From Anoxybacter fermentans (GTDB taxonomy: Bacteria; Bacillota; Halanaerobiia; DY22613), in contig NZ_CP016379.1 of the NCBI RefSeq assembly GCF_003991135.1, forward strand, positions 1,364,001 to 1,428,000: DNA of 64,000 nt, given 5' to 3'. Position 1 is the first letter of the stretch. Every line of letters starts with the position of its first letter. Shown one piece after another: positions 8,911 through 16,321 of the stretch. The notes under the pieces are model-generated. The model was not told the DNA's origin. It saw only the letters and a program-made list of their open reading frames with translations, and searched no databases. A program made the position numbers and the translations under genes.

Positions 8911-10305
8911 GGGTCTATAATTAATGTTGTGAAGAAAAAATTATAAAAAATAAAAAGGCATTTGCTGGCTCCGTTGAATTAATTAGTTGCGAACTAAAAA
9001 CCAAAGAAAGGAGTCCAACAAATGCAATATAATAATATCATAAAATTTCTTGATTTGCCAGACATTATTGCAACTGAAATTATTTCAACGGAGGACAGAT
9101 ATATTTTTATCGCTGAAGCAAAGAAAAATCACATTGTGTGTCCTCAGTGTGGTAATATCACTAATAAAATCCATGATACAAAATGGCAAAATATTAGAGA
9201 CATCCCCATAAGAGGTAAACTAGTAATCATTAGACTTCTAAAGAAAAGATATCGTTGTCCTTATTGTCATAAGAGGGGTATCCCTGAAAAATATGAAAGT
9301 ATTGATAAATATGCCCGTAAAACCAAACGCTTTGATAAATATCTTGCTAAAGAAACTGTCAGCAAGGATTATTCTAAAGTTGCTAGAGAAAACGGGTTAA
9401 GTTATACAGCTGTTAATAATGCAGTTAAAAAAGTAGTTGACCCTCTCATTAAACAACAAGTTTCAAAACTTAGTCAATTAAAAGCCATCAGTATCGATGA
9501 ATTTGCAGTTTTAAAACGCCATAAATATGGAGTTAGCATTACAGATCCAATTAATCGGGAGTTAATTGACATTTTACCTACTCGCAAAAAGGATGATTTA
9601 ATTGACTACTTTAATTGTTGGGAAGATGAACAAAGACGACAGATTCAATCGATCTCTATGGATATGTGGCGGCCGTTCAAAGCAGTAGCAGATGCAGCAT
9701 TTACTCATGCAAAAATTGTTATAGATAAATTTCATCTTGTAACTTTAATGAACAGAGCCCTTGATGAAGTTAGAAAACAAGTTCAACAAACAGTAAATAA
9801 TCATCAGAGAAGAAAGTTTTTTCAAAGTCGTTTATTACTCCAAAAACGAGCTGAAGAATTGACAGATGAAGAACATGAAAAGCTCATCAAATTATTTGAA
9901 CTCAGTCCAGCTCTAGAAAAGGCCTGGGAATTAAAAGAGGAATTCAGAGACTTATTGCAGCTAGATGATGTGAAAGAAGCCACCAGAGCTCTAAAAAGGT
10001 GGTATAAAGAAGTAATAAAAAGCAAGCTGATGCCTTTTTACCAGGTAAAAAAGATAATACAAAGATGGGAAGAAAAAATACTAAATTATTTTAAGACTAA
10101 GATAACCAATGGCTTTGCTGAGGGTATCAATAACAAGATTAAATTGATCAAAAGGATTGGATATGGTGTTCCAAATGTTATGAATCTAAGGAGAAGAGTA
10201 TTTAATGCAATGTTAAGTTATTAAATTTAAATGTTTATTTCAAAATCAATTTACCAATCAATTCAACGGAGCCAACTTATCTTTCACAACATTTGACGGA
10301 GAGCC
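8911..10305 (+). mobile_element. Complete ISL3-family insertion sequence (1395 bp)
   Basis: The ends GGGTCTATAATTAATGTTGTGAA and, reverse complemented, GGCTCTCCGTCAAATGTTGTGAA form imperfect terminal inverted repeats. A second inverted pair, GGCTCCGTTGAATTRATT, lies inside at 8967-8984 and 10256-10273. The element is flanked by perfect 8-bp direct repeats AAAATTTT (8903-8910 and 10306-10313), the duplication size typical of ISL3. With an intact transposase this is a recent, probably active insertion next to an older IS ruin. Confidence 0.93.
9022..10224 (+). CDS. ISL3-family transposase
   Basis: A 400-residue DDE transposase that moves the surrounding IS. The N-terminal zinc ribbon reads CPQCGN...RYRCPYCHKRGIP (about residues 39-90) and is followed by a helix-turn-helix DNA-binding region. 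The catalytic triad is visible as D159 (SIDEFA), D214 (SMDMWRPF) and E367 (FAEGINNKIK). AGAAAGGAGTCCAACAA precedes the ATG. The length and all motifs are intact, so the protein is likely functional. Confidence 0.95.
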   Translation: MQYNNIIKFLDLPDIIATEIISTEDRYIFIAEAKKNHIVCPQCGNITNKIHDTKWQNIRDIPIRGKLVIIRLLKKRYRCPYCHKRGIPEKYESIDKYARKTKRFDKYLAKETVSKDYSKVARENGLSYTAVNNAVKKVVDPLIKQQVSKLSQLKAISIDEFAVLKRHKYGVSITDPINRELIDILPTRKKDDLIDYFNCWEDEQRRQIQSISMDMWRPFKAVADAAFTHAKIVIDKFHLVTLMNRALDEVRKQVQQTVNNHQRRKFFQSRLLLQKRAEELTDEEHEKLIKLFELSPALEKAWELKEEFRDLLQLDDVKEATRALKRWYKEVIKSKLMPFYQVKKIIQRWEEKILNYFKTKITNGFAEGINNKIKLIKRIGYGVPNVMNLRRRVFNAMLSY

Positions 10306-10328
10306 AAAATTTTTTGTAAAAAATAAAA

Positions 10329-10392
10329 GGGATAACTCCTCTTTTCTGGTAAATAATTTAGTAGGAAAAAAACATCCAGAAAAGAGTATCCC
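10329..10392. repeat. Imperfect inverted repeat at the head of the IS1380-like ruin
   Basis: GGGATAACTCCTCTTTTCTGG at 10329-10349 pairs with CCAGAAAAGAGTATCCC at 10376-10392. It may be the 5' hairpin that shields an IS transposase from read-through, or a remnant of the terminal inverted repeat. Confidence 0.5.
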
Positions 10393-11511
10393 TATTATAA
10401 GTTTACCAGAAAATTAAAGAAAGTAAATAGCTTAATCGCAAAAGTTTCATTTGATAATAAAACAGTGTCTTTACATGTAGCCTTCACATACATTGAAGCT
10501 TTTAAGAATATCATTGGTTTCAAAGATTTAATTGAGGATACGATATCATATAACAAGGCAACAAATTCTGTATTTTCTACTGCTGACATAATAGATTTTA
10601 TGGTTGATGCTGTAATACAGGGTTATTCAAGATTTTCACATATGGAATCTCTTAGAGAAGATCAAATTTATACTAACTTCTTTCAAAGAAAAGCTGGGAA
10701 TTATCGATAATACTAAATGAAATTCTTGACCTGACACTCGAAAATGGAAAACATCATACTAACCATAAATTTCTTGATTTCTTCAGAAGCTGTGAAGAAA
10801 TAGTTCCTTCTAACTGGTATATAAAGCGTATCCGTGGTGGCCGTGGTATATTTGACCAGAATAATTTCAAATACTTTGAAGAACAAGGATATGAATATGT
10901 TGTCAAAGCTAAAATGCAAAAGGGTGTTCAAAAGATAATTAATTTCGTTAACCAATATCCTGAACAGTATCCCTGGATTCCTATAAATAAAGTATTTAGT
11001 GTAACCGAAATAACAGTCCCATTGCCTTCCTGGGATAAGTCCAGAAGATTTATACTCGTAAGGAAAAGGCTTCCCCGCAGCAAAAATGGGCAGTTAGTCT
11101 TTAATATGGATGAGTTTAAATATGAATATCAAGCTATAGTCACTAATATTGATTATCTAACTGTGGAAGAAATTACGTTGTGATATTGAAAACAGGATTG
11201 ACGAACTAAAAGAAGGATTTGCCTTTTCCCAAAACAGTCAGCAAAATAAAAAGTGTAATGAACTCTTTCTGTTAATTAAAATGATAGCTTACAATCTCCA
11301 TAACTGGTTTAAACAGAGTATATTACCGGAAGACATGCAGAAGCATGAAATAACCACATTAAGAAGGATATCATATAATCTGCCAGGCAATCTGGTTGGT
11401 AATGGTTATTACCGACATATTAGATTTGCTCCAAGTAAATGGCTTGAAAGAGTAATCAATTATATCTGCCACAGGCTTAAATGCTTCTTTAAAACTGTTG
11501 TTTTTGCATAA
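10357..11511 (+). pseudogene. IS1380-like transposase pseudogene (frameshifts and deletion)
   Basis: Three reading-frame pieces line up as one decayed transposase. 10357-10710 runs from YKFTRKLKKV to the stop after KAGNYR. A second frame continues from about 10700 (ELSIILNEILDLTLENGK) to EEITL at 11183. A third starts near 11145 (WKKLRCDIENRIDELKEGFAFSQ) and ends with the typical tail LPGNLVGNGYYRHIRFAPSKWL. The expected RADSGF motif around the second catalytic Asp reads RGGRGIF, and the segment with the first Asp seems deleted. At roughly 385 codons it is shorter than usual and cannot be active. Family assignment is from the overall pattern. Confidence 0.75.
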
Positions 11512-11694
11512 AAGACAGTTGGACAATATTTATTTTTTTCAGTCCCGAAAGGAGGCTTAGTTTCTTGTACCCAAAAATCGCATCAATATGGACGTTTGCT
11601 TTACATTAGTTATTAATATGTAGTTTTTAAAGATCAAAAAGCGTAAAACTGGCTTTAGGACATCTGTTTAAGAGAGAATTTCATTTATTTTCGG

Positions 11695-11922
11695 CTATTT
11701 TCGGCCTACTTGCCGATTATAAGTTAAATATAGAAACACACTTCCTCCAAAAACAATAACAAAGATAATTATTTTATATAGTAAGTTTATCTGAAACAAA
11801 TCCATTTTAAATAACAGTAAATACGGAAGAAAAAAAATTAATGCGACAATGGCAGGAAGCAGTTCCTTTTTAATAATCGCGTAAACTATAAAGGCACCTA
11901 TTACAACAAGTAAACTGTCCAT
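11695..11922 (-). CDS. Small membrane protein of unknown function
   Basis: 75 residues with three hydrophobic stretches (about 4-18, 22-40 and 47-66) and a positively charged tail (YNRQVGRK). I do not recognise a family. The ATG follows a strong AGAAAGGAG site. It is the last gene of a three-gene minus-strand operon inside the IS island, 68 bp below the 118-residue gene. A small multi-pass protein beside a cationic small protein recalls bacteriocin-immunity pairs, but nothing in the sequence proves that. Confidence 0.6.
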   Translation of the reverse strand: MDSLLVVIGAFIVYAIIKKELLPAIVALIFFLPYLLLFKMDLFQINLLYKIIIFVIVFGGSVFLYLTYNRQVGRK

Positions 11923-11951
11923 ATTTTACACTCCTTTCTAATGATTAAATG

Positions 11952-11972
11952 TAAAAGTTAGTTTACAGAGCA
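11952..11972. repeat. 21-bp inverted repeat, left arm
   Basis: TAAAAGTTAGTTTACAGAGC plus A; its exact reverse complement lies at 12378-12398. The pair frames the 118-residue gene. An 8-bp direct repeat TCTAATGA lies just outside at 11937-11944 and 12403-12410, separated from the arms by 7 and 4 bp. Confidence 0.85.
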
Positions 11973-11990
11973 ATCCAAAAAGCATTTATT

Positions 11991-12347
11991 TTATTTACCA
12001 TACTGAGACCAACCACGTACAAAACCTTTACAAAATCTATAAATGTCCCCTATGTAACTGATTGGACCTCCGATGGTCTTCTTTATTCCCGCCTTGAGGG
12101 CAGCCTTAACACCCACTCTTCTTCCAATACTTCTCGTCGTATGATAAATTAATGCGCCACCTTTTTCTACAGCAACTTCATCTGGTTTAGAAGTATATGC
12201 TTTTCCAACTTCTCTTAAGCCTGATGCAATACTCTTACCTATTCTGGAATTGTTAAATCTTTTCATCTGGTTTGCACTTGAAAACCCAGGAACTTTAAAA
12301 TCTCCATTAATTTTGTTTGGATCCACATTCATATACGGATAAGGCAT
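11991..12347 (-). CDS. Cationic 118-residue protein of unknown function, framed by inverted repeats
   Basis: No family is recognised. The protein is strongly basic, rich in Gly, Lys and Arg, and has no signal peptide or confident membrane helix. The C-terminal part (AALKAGIKKTIGGPISYIG, ending GFVRGWSQYGK) could form an amphipathic helix with a glycine hinge. AAAGGAGAGATAGACAA precedes the ATG, so it is probably expressed. It is the middle gene of a three-gene operon, and perfect 21-bp inverted repeats lie in both intergenic gaps. That layout suggests a gene cassette or a structured, processed mRNA segment. Confidence 0.55.
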   Translation of the reverse strand: MPYPYMNVDPNKINGDFKVPGFSSANQMKRFNNSRIGKSIASGLREVGKAYTSKPDEVAVEKGGALIYHTTRSIGRRVGVKAALKAGIKKTIGGPISYIGDIYRFCKGFVRGWSQYGK

Positions 12348-12377
12348 TTGTCTATCTCTCCTTTCATAATCTTTTTA

Positions 12378-12398
12378 TGCTCTGTAAACTAACTTTTA
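12378..12398. repeat. 21-bp inverted repeat, right arm
   Basis: Exact reverse complement of 11952-11972. It ends immediately next to the stop codon (12399-12401) of the upstream gene in the operon. Confidence 0.85.
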
Positions 12399-13032
12399 TT
12401 ACTCTAATGAATCATGATGAATACCTTTAAACATCTTTTTCTGCTTGTTATATACATTTGTTTTCGAATTTTTGTTCACTAGATTAATAGTCTTTTCTAC
12501 CAGTACTTCTCCAGTTAAAAGAATAACACTAAGTTGTAAAGGTTGCAATTCTTTTAAATTCATAGTATGAGAAAAACTTAAATGATATGGTGGATTTGTT
12601 GAAGGTGGGATAATTTCCAAAAAAACTATATAAACATTGTTTTTCTTTGTTAAAAAGAGAGATATTAAGGGGCAAATAATCAATCATATTATTAAATTCC
12701 ATAAATAAAATCACATTTTCTTTTTTTATATCAAAATAACTTGTAAAATTACTGGGTTGAATTTGACCTTTTCTATTAACATAAGTTTCTAAACAGGTTA
12801 CAGCATTTAGCAGTTCTATTTCCCTATAAAGTTTAAGTAAGCTATTAAAGTCAAGTAACATAAGATCTTCTTTATTTACTTGTATCACAACTGGCTCAGA
12901 AAATAAGTCAACTTGATTCACTAAATCCGATAGTTGAATCCATCCATCTTTATTTTGAACAGGAAATATTTGATTTTGAACTTTAATAGAAATTTCCTCT
13001 TCAGCAAACATTGGGATATAAATAGTATTCAT
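12399..13032 (-). pseudogene. Unknown protein gene split by a frameshift
   Basis: The ATG at 13032 follows GGGAGGTTACATT and opens a frame reading MNTIYIPMFAEEEIS... to a stop at 12529. At the poly-T run near 12655-12660 an overlapping frame (LISLFLTKKNNVYIVFLEIIPP...) continues to 12399, and it looks like the natural C-terminus because ISLF is encoded in both frames there. Together they would give about 210 residues. One extra base would explain the break; a programmed +1 shift or a sequencing error are alternatives. No family is recognised. It is the first gene of the three-gene operon in the island. Confidence 0.55.
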
Positions 13033-13189
13033 AATGTAACCTCCCACGCTAAAGTCGTATTGTCAAAAGTTTTTTTTAGTTTTTGACCATAACCCCTTGA
13101 TATTACTAATTTTTTTATTTAAAACTTGCCACCCCCTTTTTTTGAGATATATTTTAAGTTAACTATATCAAAGAAAGGGGTAGCAAACC

Positions 13190-13546
13190 TTGATTAAATT
13201 AATTCAAATATTACTGTTATACATTCAAATTCAACAAAAAATCATTGTTTTTCTCATCAGCTCTTTGCCTGGTAAGCATATTACTCGTAAAGCTCATGAT
13301 AAATTGATTGACAAACACTACCGAAAACTTCAAGTTGATCAAATGCCCATTATTGAAATTCCTGAAAAACTAAACTTTAACCAACTTCTTATCGATTATC
13401 AAAACTCACATGGTAAACCTCTCAAACCTATCAAACGTCATAAAAACAAGAAAGTTAAAATTCCCAGTAACCTTGGTAACCTTATATGCCCACGATGTGG
13501 CGCTCCTCATCAATATCTATATAGCCCCGTAATAGGTTTAGAGATA
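13190..13546 (+). pseudogene. Truncated transposase N-terminus (family not identified)
   Basis: About 115 codons from TTG 13190: a basic N-terminal region followed by LICPRCGAPHQYLY, the first half of a zinc ribbon found near the N-terminus of some clostridial DDE transposases. The second CxxC and the whole catalytic domain are missing. The frame runs on into the IS3 orfA start by accident, so a chimeric open frame extends to 13801. Confidence 0.6.
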
Positions 13547-13588
13547 AAGTATGAAAATGATATAATAATGATAGAGAGGGTATTATTC

Positions 13589-13899
13589 ATGAAACGTAAA
13601 AAATATTCTGATGAACTCAAACAGCAAATAATTGAAGAATGTCGATTGATTGGTAATATTGCATTAGTTGCACGTCGCCATGAAATTTCAAGGCAAACTG
13701 TTTATAGTTGGATTAAATCCAGTCGTCAAAAAGGTTCTACAGAATCTCTTCCAAGAGACGAGAAAAAACAGTATTTGGAAGTTTTGAAAAAATTAGAATA
13801 AAAAGTACTGAGAATGATATGCTAAAAAAACTTCTTGCTGAGAAAGAATTAGAACTGGCAATTCTTAGGGACCTTAGAGATAAAGTAAACCCTCAATAG
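13589..13899 (+). pseudogene. IS3-like transposase OrfA with an internal frameshift
   Basis: The ATG at 13589 follows GAGAGGG and starts MKRKKYSDELKQQIIEE, the helix-turn-helix of IS3 OrfA. The frame stops at 13801 (KKLE), but after the six-A run at 13777-13782 the -1 frame continues as the leucine-zipper part (STENDMLKKLLAEKELELAI) to a TAG at 13897. Whether this is a slippery site or decay is unclear. The OrfB frame opens just upstream, overlapping the end as usual for IS3. Confidence 0.65.
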
Positions 13900-13928
13900 C
13901 CGACAAAGTTGCCATAGCAAAGAAATGG

Positions 13929-14843
13929 ATGGAACTTGGATATAAGACCAGCCTGGTTTTAGGCTTTGTCGGCTTATCCTCATCTACATATTATGAGAAC
14001 ATATCAAGAAAACCAAAAGAACAGGCTGATATTAGAAAACCTTCAGGAAGACCAATTCCTGGTTACTCTTTTACCAGTAAAGGTGTAAGAATCTTTGATG
14101 AGCAAATTAAGGAATGGTTATGTAAGTTGGTTGCTGGAGATGGGTTTGATTATGGATATCGTAAACTGACAGTATGTCTTCAGGAAGACTATGATCTTCA
14201 AATTAATCATAAAAAGGTTTATAGGCTATGCAAAGAATTGAATATCTTAAGGCCACAGAGAAAAATTAAACAAAGATATCCTCGTCGGTTAGCAAAAAGA
14301 GAAAAGATACATTCACAAAATCAATTATGGGAAATGAATATAAAATATGGATATATTTATGGAACTGATCAATTTTTCTTTCAACTATCACTCATAGACG
14401 TTTTCGACCGTTCAATAATAAATTATCATTTAGGATTATCTTGTAAAGCAAAAGATGCTTGTAAAGTTTTAAAAAATGCATTAAGAAAAAGGTGTATAGT
14501 AAAAGGAATGGACATGCCAAAAGTAAGGACAGATAATGGTCCTCAGTTTATTTCGCATAAATTTAATAGCTTATGTAAGGAATTAGGTATAGAATATGAA
14601 AGAATTCCTGTAAAAACCCCGAATATGAATGCACATATAGAGGCATTTCATTCAATATTGGAAGAAGAATGTTATAGTCGTAATGAATTTAAAAGTTTTA
14701 TGGAAGTATATGACATAGTAAGTAATTATATGAAGTATTATAATGAGAGAAGAAGGCATGGAAGTATCCGAAATATGCCTCCGGCAAAGTTTTATGAAGC
14801 ATTTAAAAATAATTCTGTGAAAATGGAATCTTTTATAGCATAA
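13929..14843 (+). CDS. IS3-family transposase OrfB, probably inactive (first catalytic Asp is Asn)
   Basis: 304 residues from the ATG at 13929; the frame is open further upstream to about 13886, so translation may begin by frameshifting from OrfA. The integrase core is clear: HTH_21-like region FDYGYRKLT, then LWEMNIKYGYI, LIDVFDRSI, VRTDNGPQF and HIEAFHSILEEE. The DDE residues align to N137, D202 and E238, with the standard 35-residue spacing between the last two. The first position is Asn instead of Asp, which should abolish catalysis. Confidence 0.85.
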   Translation: MELGYKTSLVLGFVGLSSSTYYENISRKPKEQADIRKPSGRPIPGYSFTSKGVRIFDEQIKEWLCKLVAGDGFDYGYRKLTVCLQEDYDLQINHKKVYRLCKELNILRPQRKIKQRYPRRLAKREKIHSQNQLWEMNIKYGYIYGTDQFFFQLSLIDVFDRSIINYHLGLSCKAKDACKVLKNALRKRCIVKGMDMPKVRTDNGPQFISHKFNSLCKELGIEYERIPVKTPNMNAHIEAFHSILEEECYSRNEFKSFMEVYDIVSNYMKYYNERRRHGSIRNMPPAKFYEAFKNNSVKMESFIA

Positions 14844-14909
14844 TCTCCAATATTAAGGGGTTAGCCCGTTTAGTTTTTAAGGAGATTTATCAAAAGCTAT
14901 CTTATATAT

Positions 14910-15110
14910 GATTAAACTGCAAAAAGCTAATTTTAAGCGCTATTGAAATTTTTCGTTAAACCATCTTAGTGAGATTTCAGTCGAAATAAGGTCTCATCAC
15001 AGGATGTGATGAGCTAATCAAGGGCCAGGAGGGCCCTTTGATTAGTGTGCCTTATTTCGACTGAAATCGAACTTTAGATGGTTCGAAAAATTTATTTTTA
15101 CAGTTTAACC
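14910..15110 (+). repeat. Foldback MITE-like element R5 (201 bp)
   Basis: Ends GATTAAACTGC and ACAGTTTAACC. Both central hairpins are intact; about 20 bp of the right terminal arm are missing. The left flank (TATATAT) does not match the right flank (ATCAAAT), unlike most copies, but the right flank matches that of R4. Confidence 0.9.
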
Positions 15111-15180
15111 ATCAAATTCGTTTTGCTCTTATAATTTATAGATTAATTTTGTCAGAAAAATTTTTAAAACTTAATTTTAA
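15111..15180 (+). repeat. Direct repeat of the R4 flank (right border of the IS island)
   Basis: Matches 8760-8838 as described there. With R4 and R5 it forms direct repeats of about 280-300 bp around the 6.1-kb island. Confidence 0.8.
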
Positions 15181-15248
15181 AAAGGTAATTTTCTCTTTTT
15201 GTCTAAAATAAATTAAGGTAAAAATTTGCATTGAAAGGAGTTGACAAC

Positions 15249-15950
15249 ATGATAGAAAAATTTGAAAAGGTAATTGACCAGATATGCAAAGAACTGCAAC
15301 AGCGTGATAATTTAGTAGGCATTATTCTATTTGGATCTCTAGCTAAAGGTAATTACCATAAAGGAAGTGATATAGACCTTTATGTGGTGGGAGAAGATGA
15401 AAAAGATCGAGTTACTTTCTTTTACAGAGAAGGAATTCCTGTACAGCTGCTGTGGCGATCTGTCGAAGATTTTAAAAAGAAAATATTAAAACCAACTAGA
15501 GATATCCCTATGGGATTGATTGGTAAAATACTCTATGATCCTACAGGCATGATACAAAAATATATGGAAAAATCCAGAAAGCTAGCAGATCAAGGACCTA
15601 AACCTTTAACCGATCATGAAAAGATAATGATTAGAGCAACCCTCTCGCAGGATATGGAAATTATCAACGGATTATTAGACAAAGGCAAAACTGCTGAAGC
15701 AGTTATTTTAATGAACGATTTACTATTAGAAGCAATCAGTGCCTATTATGATATTAAAAAATGGTGGATGCCTAAACGCAAACACCTTATTTCTGATCTC
15801 AAAAACCATCACCCGGACCTTGGAACTCTTGCTGAAAAAATTATTCTGGAAACTAATCCAAAAGAAAAGTTCAAGAAACTCTATAAATTAAGAAATATAG
15901 TTCTGGATTTAATGGGAGGTGAATTGAAAGAATTTGAAATAATCTTTTAA
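15249..15950 (+). CDS. Nucleotidyltransferase-domain protein with helical C-terminus
   Basis: 233 residues. The start is set at the ATG at 15249 because AAAGGAGTTGACAAC sits directly before it; a TTG at 15231 lies upstream of that site. The N-terminal half has the minimal nucleotidyltransferase signature LFGSLAKGNYHKGSDIDLYV (GSxxxG...DxD), which binds the NTP and two metal ions. The C-terminal 120 residues are alpha-helical with a possible HEPN-like bundle, so it may be a fused MNT-HEPN protein or an antibiotic-type nucleotidyltransferase. It stands alone, so its target is unknown. Confidence 0.75.
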   Translation: MIEKFEKVIDQICKELQQRDNLVGIILFGSLAKGNYHKGSDIDLYVVGEDEKDRVTFFYREGIPVQLLWRSVEDFKKKILKPTRDIPMGLIGKILYDPTGMIQKYMEKSRKLADQGPKPLTDHEKIMIRATLSQDMEIINGLLDKGKTAEAVILMNDLLLEAISAYYDIKKWWMPKRKHLISDLKNHHPDLGTLAEKIILETNPKEKFKKLYKLRNIVLDLMGGELKEFEIIF

Positions 15951-16030
15951 ACCCAGTACAGGATTCCCTGCCGCCATGGAGTTTACTATATTTTTATCTT
16001 TGAAAGTTTTTAAAAAAAAAATAAGGTACA

Positions 16031-16129
16031 CCTGCTGAACGGACAATCGAAAATGGCAAGATTGTCGGGCATGTTAAAGAGGCAGCCATTGGTATAAATA
16101 TATATGAGATCTTTAAAAATAATGTTTAA
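16031..16129 (+). pseudogene. Possible remnant of a TldD-like C-terminus
   Basis: A 32-codon stretch, PAERTIENGKIVGHVKEAAI and on to a TAA, resembles the end of TldD/PmbA peptidases (IENGKI..PVKGATLIGN). No start or upstream domain is visible in the 370-bp gap. Weak evidence. Confidence 0.3.
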
Positions 16130-16164
16130 AGGATGTCAATATCATAGTATAAGACTTCAGATTC

Positions 16165-16199
16165 AGTAAAAAAATTATGGGGCAATTTATTCGCCCCAA
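16165..16199 (-). terminator. Likely terminator downstream of the DUF401 gene
   Basis: Stem TGGGGC / GCCCCA (16178-16198), followed on the minus strand by TAATTTTTTT. Two further small hairpins lie closer to the stop codon, at 16241-16264 and 16291-16313. I see no gene in 16130-16321. Confidence 0.55.
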
Positions 16200-16321
16200 C
16201 AGAAAAAATTGAACTTTTATGGTTAATGAAAATTACTGATACCTGGAAGTTCTGTTTTCCAGGTGCTCAAATTTCATTTAACTAAAGGAGAGAACATAAC
16301 TTATCTATGTTCTGGTAAATA

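Larger units (their letters stand above)
13090..14863 (+). mobile_element. IS3-like element interrupted by a fragment of another transposon
   Basis: Inverted repeats TAACCCCTTGATATT (13090-13104) and AATATTAAGGGGTTA (14849-14863) match at 14 of 15 positions. They enclose orfA and orfB of an IS3-type element plus about 430 bp carrying the start of an unrelated transposase. Without the fragment the size would be about 1.34 kb, normal for IS3. The 10-mer TTTAGTTTTT lies 5 bp outside each end (13075-13084 and 14869-14878). That may be chance or an unusual target duplication. Confidence 0.65.

Noticed and set aside
8538-15110. R4 and R5 as ends of a composite transposon
   Set aside because: There is no target duplication outside the pair and no transposase shares their ends; a direct-repeat duplication with later IS insertions explains the region better.
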